A stretch of 64,000 bases of DNA, from contig JBJEFI010000060.1 in NCBI GenBank assembly GCA_051873875.1, positions 1 to 64,000 of the forward strand, written 5' to 3'. This document shows, piece by piece, positions 63,066-64,000 of this stretch. Under the pieces are notes generated by a model. That model did not search any database. It had not been told where the DNA came from and was given only the letters and a program-made list of their open reading frames with translations. Within the stretch, counting starts at the first letter, position 1. Each line of letters starts with the position of its first letter. The stretch is from JBJEFI01 sp051873875. Lineage in GTDB: Bacteria > Bacillota > Bacilli > Bacillales > Bacillaceae_G. The translations under genes were made by a program, and so were the position numbers.

Positions 63066-63083
63066 TCTTTTTTCCTCCAAAAA

Positions 63084-64000
63084 CTATAATATAATTAACT
63101 CTTTTGTAGAGTGTATTAAACTTTCATTGCCATGCTCTTTTACAATTGTGTCATCTTCAATTCGGACGCCACCAACACCTGGTAAATAAATACCTGGCTC
63201 ACATGTCACAACCATATTTGGTTGTAACACCATATCCGATTTAAACGATAACATTGGTCCTTCATGTACTTCCATACCTATACCATGCCCCGTTGAATGC
63301 CCATAATATTCGCCATAACCCATTTCTGTTATGTAATCGCGAGTTAATGCATCGGCTTCTATACCAGTAATACCCGCCTTAATTCCATTCATACCACGAA
63401 GCTGCGCTTCTAATACAATGTTATAAATCTCTTCAAGTTTTTTACTTGGTTTTCCAACAGCAATTGTTCTCGTCATATCAGAAATATAGCCATTATAGTA
63501 TGCCCCATAATCCATTGTAACAAAATCGCCTACTTGAATCTCTTTGTCTGTGGCAACACCATGAGGCAAGGCAGAACGAGTACCTGACGCAACAATTATA
63601 TCAAAAGAAGAAGATGTTGCACCTTGTTTTCTCATAAAGAATTCAAGTTCATTTGACACTTGTAATTCTGTAACACCTGGCTTAATAAAAGTTAAAATAT
63701 GGTCGAATGCTGCATCTGCAATTTGAGCCGCATCCTTTAATATCTTAATCTCTGCTGGGCTCTTAATCAAGCGTAAGTTTTCAATAAGTGAAGATACTGG
63801 CACAAATTCACATGATAAAGCACTTACATACGTCATATGCGTTGCAAAAGTAAGGTGATCTTGCTCAAATCCTAAACGTTTAATTCCCATTGCCTTCGCT
63901 TGCTTCGCAACTTCCTCTGCAATAGGACCTACATGCTTTACGATTTCATAACCAATACATTGAGTAGCCGCTTGTTCTGTATAGCGGAAATCCGTAATAA
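63084..64000 (-). CDS. yqhT: Xaa-Pro aminopeptidase-like M24 peptidase (YqhT/PapA), 5' end cut by window
   Basis: Metallopeptidase releasing N-terminal residues before proline. The C-terminal pita-bread domain is complete: MDYGAYYNGYISDMTRT (two metal Asp), GHSTGHGIGMEVHEGP (His), VTCEPGIYLPGVGGVRIEDD (two Glu). The frame stays open beyond the internal ATG at 63890 to the window edge (TDFRYTEQAATQCIGYEIV), which matches the N-terminal creatinase-like domain, so about 305 codons are present and roughly 45-50 are missing. Precedes efp as in Bacillus. Confidence 0.93.
   Translation of the reverse strand, partial: ITDFRYTEQAATQCIGYEIVKHVGPIAEEVAKQAKAMGIKRLGFEQDHLTFATHMTYVSALSCEFVPVSSLIENLRLIKSPAEIKILKDAAQIADAAFDHILTFIKPGVTELQVSNELEFFMRKQGATSSSFDIIVASGTRSALPHGVATDKEIQVGDFVTMDYGAYYNGYISDMTRTIAVGKPSKKLEEIYNIVLEAQLRGMNGIKAGITGIEADALTRDYITEMGYGEYYGHSTGHGIGMEVHEGPMLSFKSDMVLQPNMVVTCEPGIYLPGVGGVRIEDDTIVKEHGNESLIHSTKELIIL

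Noticed and set aside
1..64000. CRISPR arrays, tRNA/rRNA genes, IS elements, prophage, defence islands
   Set aside because: No repeated spacer pattern, no tRNA cloverleaf or rRNA stretch, no transposase, and no cluster of unknown genes of a defence type was found on reading both strands.

Overview
The window is ordinary core chromosome of an AT-rich, endospore-forming Firmicute of the Bacillus cereus group type. Gene order follows the Bacillus backbone from sigF through dacF, fur, spoIIM, the yqj genes, bkd, spo0A, recN, dxs, nusB, accBC and spoIIIA to efp. The methylmalonyl-CoA mutase genes, a YycC homologue and an AlsT-type symporter point to the cereus group rather than B. subtilis. Signs of gene decay at several places suggest a lineage that has trimmed its genome; this last point is inference.

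Most genes read on the minus strand. Region by region: 1-2.8 kb, the forespore sigma-F switch (sigF, spoIIAB, spoIIAA) and dacF; 3-6.5 kb, nucleoside salvage (pdp, punA, deoB) behind a promoter with an operator-like palindrome; 6.6-9.5 kb, a YtkA-like lipoprotein, xerD, yqzK, fur and spoIIM; 9.6-16.2 kb, an aldo/keto reductase, an amino acid symporter, an SDR, an MBL-fold hydrolase, proI and rnz; 16.3-19.7 kb, a PepT-like peptidase, a propionyl-CoA carboxylase-type carboxyltransferase, methylmalonyl-CoA epimerase and a 31-codon Prli42 gene; 19.7-25.4 kb, ActP-type and APC transporters, YqjA, an L,D-transpeptidase and BrxB; 25.5-38.8 kb, methylmalonyl-CoA mutase with its chaperone, then the sigma-54/BkdR-controlled branched-chain 2-oxoacid dehydrogenase operon; 39-42.5 kb, small accessory genes with several broken ones; 42.7-54.3 kb, spo0A, spoIVB, recN, ahrC, yqxC, dxs, ispA, xseBA, folD and nusB; 54.5-64 kb, yqhY, accCB, the eight-gene spoIIIA operon, yqhV, efp and the start-truncated yqhT/papA.

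Much of the metabolism forms one theme. Branched-chain amino acids are deaminated by Bcd and decarboxylated by the Bkd complex to branched acyl-CoA primers for fatty acids. Propionyl-CoA from isoleucine and valine can be carboxylated, epimerised and isomerised to succinyl-CoA by products encoded on either side of the YqjA region. The sporulation genes cover initiation (spo0A), forespore activation (spoIIA) and the mother-cell engulfment and feeding-channel steps (spoIIM, spoIVB, spoIIIA).

The most notable observations are: (a) ptb, expected between bkdR and bcd, survives only as a degraded 3' remnant downstream of an intact sigma-54 promoter, leaving buk without its partner in the operon; (b) spoIIIAD has no ATG, GTG or TTG at its proper start and appears to begin at an AUU codon with ideal Shine-Dalgarno spacing; (c) two small genes are each broken by one missing base in a homopolymer run, and a third survives as a fragment next to its own terminator; (d) several long palindromes sit on promoters or ribosome-binding sites of accB, deoB, proI and an APC permease. 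No tRNA, rRNA, CRISPR array, IS element, prophage or clearly novel multi-gene system was seen.
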